Positions 5,554 through 5,665 of a DNA stretch of 5,665 bases are shown piece after piece. The stretch covers positions 1-5,665 of the forward strand of contig CAAEMG010000128.1 in assembly GCA_900757025.1 (NCBI GenBank). Reading direction: 5' to 3'. A program made the translations under genes and the position numbers. The stretch is from Clostridia bacterium (GTDB lineage: Bacteria; Bacillota; Clostridia; Lachnospirales; Anaerotignaceae). Under the pieces are notes generated by a model, which was given only the letters and a program-made list of their open reading frames with translations, did no database searches and had not been told where the DNA came from. Each line of letters begins with the position of its first letter. Positions within the stretch are counted from its first letter, which is position 1.

Positions 5554-5576
5554 AAAAAACTGCCTGTAAAAGGCAG
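5554..5576 (-). terminator. Rho-independent terminator of the partial upstream gene
   Basis: CTGCCT (5560-5565) and AGGCAG (5571-5576) form a 6-bp stem with a 5-nt loop, followed on the minus strand by TTTTTTATTT. It begins 3 nt after the stop codon of the gene at the right edge, so that gene is not co-transcribed with padR. Confidence 0.85.
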
Positions 5577-5579
5577 CCT

Positions 5580-5665
5580 TTATTTTTCCTGTTCGTTATT
5601 TTTTTCGTTAAGCATTTTTGCAAGCTCTTCCATAAATGTATTTATATCTTTAAACTGTCGGTATA
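5580..5665 (-). CDS. C-terminal 27 residues of an unidentified protein
   Basis: Only the end of this gene is in the window. The frame is open from the right edge and ends in TAA at 5582-5580. The visible tail contains RQFKDINTFMEELAKMLNEK (residues 2-21), followed by a polar NNEQEK end. It looks like an amphipathic helix with a charged terminus. The terminator right after the stop supports a real gene end. The family cannot be identified from so little. Confidence 0.65.
   Translation of the reverse strand, partial: YRQFKDINTFMEELAKMLNEKNNEQEK

Overview
The window comes from an AT-rich, Gram-positive, endospore-forming genome, most likely a member of the Clostridia. The evidence is purine-rich AGGAGG-type ribosome binding sites, strong TTGACA/TATAAT promoters, a spore-cortex-lytic-type LysM-GH18 enzyme, a HisZ paralogue of histidyl-tRNA synthetase, and a PadR / DUF1700 (HAAS) membrane operon typical of Firmicutes. 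No phage, plasmid, IS, tRNA, rRNA or CRISPR feature is visible.

Layout. (1) Bases 1-380, minus strand: the first 126 codons of hisZ, truncated by the window edge, with a textbook promoter and an operator-like inverted repeat over its -10 and start site. (2) Bases 604-1152, plus strand: a phosphinothricin/methionine-type GNAT acetyltransferase, divergent from hisZ, ending in a hairpin shared with the next, convergent gene. (3) Bases 1199-1963, minus strand: a polytopic membrane protein of unknown function. (4) Bases 2063-3346, plus strand: a SleL/YaaH-like spore glucosaminidase with two LysM repeats and a GH18 domain. Genes 3 and 4 diverge from about 100 bp in which a vegetative sigma-A-type promoter and a candidate mother-cell sigma-E-type promoter interlock. 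(5) Bases 3347-3690: a gene-poor stretch with a dispersed-type palindromic intergenic repeat, a strong hairpin terminator and what looks like a frame-broken 39-residue membrane miniprotein. (6) Bases 3691-5415, minus strand: a compact operon padR > DUF1700/HAAS membrane protein > short DUF4097-like protein, with an 8-nt overlap between the last two. (7) Bases 5580-5665, minus strand: the last 27 codons of an unidentified gene, closed by its own terminator.

How the genes work together. The only clear multi-gene unit is region 6: a PadR winged-helix repressor (probably autoregulated through repeats in its own promoter), a DUF1700 protein with an N-terminal helical domain and a hydrophobic C-terminal half, and a membrane-anchored extracytoplasmic protein. 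This matches the widespread PadR-DUF1700-DUF4097 envelope module. The third protein departs from the usual form: its beta-rich region is short and it ends in 11-residue repeats predicted to form a coiled coil. The other genes look like independent housekeeping or sporulation units.
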